This document shows, piece by piece, positions 61,847 to 64,000 of a stretch of 64,000 nt of DNA (within the stretch, counting starts at the first letter, position 1; each line of letters opens with the position of its first letter). The position numbers and the translations under genes were made by a program. Source of the DNA: CBDFGT01 sp965247225 (lineage in GTDB: Bacteria; Pseudomonadota; Alphaproteobacteria; Rhizobiales; Rhizobiaceae). The notes under the pieces were generated by a model that made no database searches, was not told where the DNA came from, and saw only the letters and a list, made by a program, of their open reading frames with translations. The stretch lies in NCBI GenBank assembly GCA_965247225.1, contig CBDFGT010000029.1, forward strand, positions 1-64,000, given 5' to 3'.

Positions 61847-63133
61847 ATGACAGAATTCTATTCGACAGCGCGGATACGCGGACGTCAAATTCCCAAGGGT
61901 GTTGTGCGGGTCAGCGGTGCCAAAAATTCGGCAACCCGCCTGTTGTCTGCGGCCCTTTTGAGCGATGAAACCGTGACGCTGACCAATTTTCCGACCGAAC
62001 TGGTGGATGTGCAGCACAAGACACGGTTCATGACAAAAATCGGCGCGGATGTCCGTATCGATGCTGATACGGAAACGGTGCGGATTTCTGCCGCTGATAT
62101 TTGCACCGCTGTCCTTGATGCGCAGGATGATTTTCCGATCCGTACCACCTATCTTCTGGCCGCCGGGCAAATCCGCGCCCGAGGGATTGCCCGGGTTCCC
62201 TATCCTGGTGGCTGCAAGATCGGCAGCCGCGGCTATGACCTGCATATGATGGTGTGGCGGGCGCTGGGTTGCCGGGTTGAGGAAAAGCCGGATTATATCG
62301 AGATTTCCGGCGATGGCTTTGCGGGAGGCACTATCAATTTTCCGATCAGCACGGTTGGCGGAACGGAAAATGCCCTGATGTGCGCGTCCATTGCCCGGGG
62401 TCATACCGAGATTGTGAATGCCTATATTACGCCGGAAATCGAAGATCTGATTGAAATGCTGCGGCGCATGGGGGCGCAGATCGAGGTATTTGGCAACAGT
62501 CTTGTGCGGGTGGAAGGTGTAGTCCGGCTTTCAGGAGCCCGGATGGCGGTGGTGCCGGACCGCATCGAGGCACTGACCTGGATTGTTTTTGCCATCATGT
62601 CAGGCGGAGAAATCCGTGTTGACGGTGTGCCGTTCAGGGATATGGGTGTGCCGCTGATCCATATCGAACAGGCAGGCGTGGATATTTTCCGCAATTCAAC
62701 ATCTGCATGGGTGCATCCCGATTGCCTGAAGGGCAAGCATGTGCAACCGTTTGAACTGGCGTGCGGCACGCATCCCGGGGTGATTTCAGACATGCAGCCG
62801 TTTTTTGTGCTGCTGGGCTTGATGGCTGCCGGAACATCGCGCGTATTTGACTATCGCTATCCGGAGCGGATCGCCGTTATCGATGAACTGGCAAAGATGT
62901 GCAATCCGGGTGCTGTTGAAGGGATTCCCGGAAAGATCACCACCCGCGGCCCGGCCCGGTTTATGCCCGGGACAGTGCGTTCTACAGATTTGCGCGGTTC
63001 CATGGCCCTGGTGCTTTCTGCCTTTTGTGCCGAAGGTGTGACCACCATCTCGGACATTCACATGGCATTGCGCGGATACAACAACCTGCAGGCAAAATTG
63101 TCCGGACTTGGCATTGAAATGGAGCTTTCCTGA
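61847..63133 (+). CDS. murA: MurA paralogue (UDP-GlcNAc 1-carboxyvinyltransferase)
   Basis: Adds enolpyruvate to UDP-GlcNAc, normally the first step of peptidoglycan precursor synthesis; 428 aa, the usual length. The EPSP-synthase-like double domain retains Lys26 (SGAKNSAT), the catalytic Cys123 (PGGCKIGSR), the DMQP Asp and the TDLRGSMALV Arg, so it should be active and fosfomycin-sensitive. The Start MTEFYSTARI at 61847 was chosen over upstream in-frame codons. Being in a polysaccharide locus next to a murB homologue, it may be a second copy dedicated to that polymer. Confidence 0.9.
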   Translation: MTEFYSTARIRGRQIPKGVVRVSGAKNSATRLLSAALLSDETVTLTNFPTELVDVQHKTRFMTKIGADVRIDADTETVRISAADICTAVLDAQDDFPIRTTYLLAAGQIRARGIARVPYPGGCKIGSRGYDLHMMVWRALGCRVEEKPDYIEISGDGFAGGTINFPISTVGGTENALMCASIARGHTEIVNAYITPEIEDLIEMLRRMGAQIEVFGNSLVRVEGVVRLSGARMAVVPDRIEALTWIVFAIMSGGEIRVDGVPFRDMGVPLIHIEQAGVDIFRNSTSAWVHPDCLKGKHVQPFELACGTHPGVISDMQPFFVLLGLMAAGTSRVFDYRYPERIAVIDELAKMCNPGAVEGIPGKITTRGPARFMPGTVRSTDLRGSMALVLSAFCAEGVTTISDIHMALRGYNNLQAKLSGLGIEMELS

Positions 63134-63134
63134 C

Positions 63135-64000
63135 ATGGCAGGTGTCGCCGGTCATTTTCGGGCGCTGGGCGTACGGGTGGAGGAAGGTGTGCCGCTTTCA
63201 ACACTTGGAACATGGCGGATCGGCGGGCCAGCAGACCTGTTTTTTGAACCGGCTTCTGTTGGCGAACTGAAGACCATTCTGGTCCGGTTGAGGCAGGACA
63301 CTATTCCGTTTCAGATTATCGGTGGCGGATCGAATATCCTGTTTGATGATGCGGGGTTTCGCGGTGCCATTGTGCGTATCGGCAGGTCAATGGCCTCGCT
63401 TGCAATAAGCGCTGGCGGCAGGGTAACTGCCGGGGCCGGGCTCTGGGTTCCCGATTTCGTGCGCAGGGTTGCTTCTGCCGGATTTGGGGGGTGTGCGCAT
63501 GCCGTTGGCATTCCGGGAACGCTGGGCGGCCTTGTGCTGATGAATGGCGGCAGCCAGCGCAAGGGGATCGGGGACCATCTTCTCAGCGTCACCATTTTGA
63601 ACGAGGCTGGAGATATCGAGGTTTTGACAAGGGAAGACTGCCAGTTTTCCTACCGGCATTCGGCCTTGCAGGGGCGAGAGATTGTCATTGTCGAGGCGCG
63701 GTTTCAATATGCAACCTGTGAACAGGATAGCCTGCGGCGCGAAATGCTTGGCATATTAAAAGAGCGCCGGTTGAAATTTCCGCGCAAATGGCCCAATTGC
63801 GGCTCTGTTTTCCTGAGTGATCCCAAACACTATGCACATCTGGGGCCACCCGGAAAGGTGATCGAGGATACAGGACTGAAAGGCCTGCGTCGCGGGGATG
63901 CGCAGGTGTCCCTCCTCCACGCAAATTTTATTGTCAATACCGGACATGCCCGCTCGGCAGATGTGCTCGGCCTGATCGACGAGATCAGAACCCGGGTCCA
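63135..64000 (+). CDS. murB: MurB paralogue (UDP-N-acetylenolpyruvoylglucosamine reductase), cut by window edge
   Basis: FAD-dependent reductase that turns the MurA product into UDP-MurNAc; 288 codons are visible and the C-terminus is missing. The FAD-binding IIGGGSNILFDDAGF (about residues 61-75), GIPGTLGGLVLMNGGS, SYRHS (Arg174) and the proton-donor Ser224 in NCGSVFLSDP are all present. The ATG is 1 base after the murA stop, so the two are coupled. Together they would supply UDP-MurNAc or a derivative to the local polymer pathway. Confidence 0.88.
   Translation, partial: MAGVAGHFRALGVRVEEGVPLSTLGTWRIGGPADLFFEPASVGELKTILVRLRQDTIPFQIIGGGSNILFDDAGFRGAIVRIGRSMASLAISAGGRVTAGAGLWVPDFVRRVASAGFGGCAHAVGIPGTLGGLVLMNGGSQRKGIGDHLLSVTILNEAGDIEVLTREDCQFSYRHSALQGREIVIVEARFQYATCEQDSLRREMLGILKERRLKFPRKWPNCGSVFLSDPKHYAHLGPPGKVIEDTGLKGLRRGDAQVSLLHANFIVNTGHARSADVLGLIDEIRTRV

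Overview
The window is a typical chromosomal stretch of an alphaproteobacterium, most likely a member of the Hyphomicrobiales close to Brucella/Ochrobactrum. This is inferred from the split three-gene transhydrogenase (pntAA-pntAB-pntB) behind an aa3-oxidase subunit IV gene, the soxBDAG order, the glgP-glgB-glgC-glgA-pgm operon, a BrnT-type toxin pair and the moderately high GC. No rRNA, tRNA, CRISPR array, phage or insertion sequence was seen.

Layout. 0-2 kb: two TRAP transporter membrane subunits (dctM cut by the window edge and frameshifted). 2.2-5.7 kb: a small cytochrome oxidase subunit, a clear terminator, then the transhydrogenase operon. 5.8-7.1 kb: a TPR lipoprotein and ribosomal protein S21. 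7.4-12.6 kb: sarcosine oxidase soxBDAG, with soxA broken by two 1-nt insertions. 12.7-26.9 kb: a MaoC-like hydratase and the glycogen genes; a divergent pair of citrate-synthase-fold proteins, one carrying a helix-turn-helix, sits between glgX and pgm around a perfect 16-bp inverted repeat. 27-35.1 kb: a transglutaminase, a circularly permuted ATP-grasp/alpha-E fusion and a 1106-aa transglutaminase/DUF2126 protein (a predicted peptide-ligation system), interrupted by a quinone-reductase-like gene and a phosphotransferase remnant. 35.2-35.8 kb: a BrnT/CopG toxin-antitoxin pair with its operator. 35.8-40.4 kb: an ABC-F ATPase, then efp facing epmA-epmB, the complete EF-P beta-lysylation set. 40.5-47.1 kb: a LacI-regulated ABC sugar importer with an intracellular glycosidase. 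47.2-49.6 kb: two long hairpin repeats, a secreted 5'-nucleotidase-like protein whose metal site looks altered, and a small secreted protein. 49.7-57.3 kb: pbpC and a giant alpha-2-macroglobulin. 57.5-64 kb: a surface polysaccharide locus with two glycosyltransferases, a protein of unknown function, an O-antigen ligase/polymerase and, unusually, MurA and MurB paralogues (murB runs off the window).

Six 1-nt indels, all in short G/C runs, break four otherwise well-conserved genes (dctM, soxA, glgP and the malF-like permease). That pattern fits sequencing or assembly error better than four independent gene losses, and it should be resolved before any of these is called a pseudogene.

The best candidates for new biology are the citrate-synthase-fold regulator pair, the ATP-grasp/transglutaminase/DUF2126 group, the MurA/MurB-containing polysaccharide locus, and the nucleotidase-like protein with substituted metal ligands.
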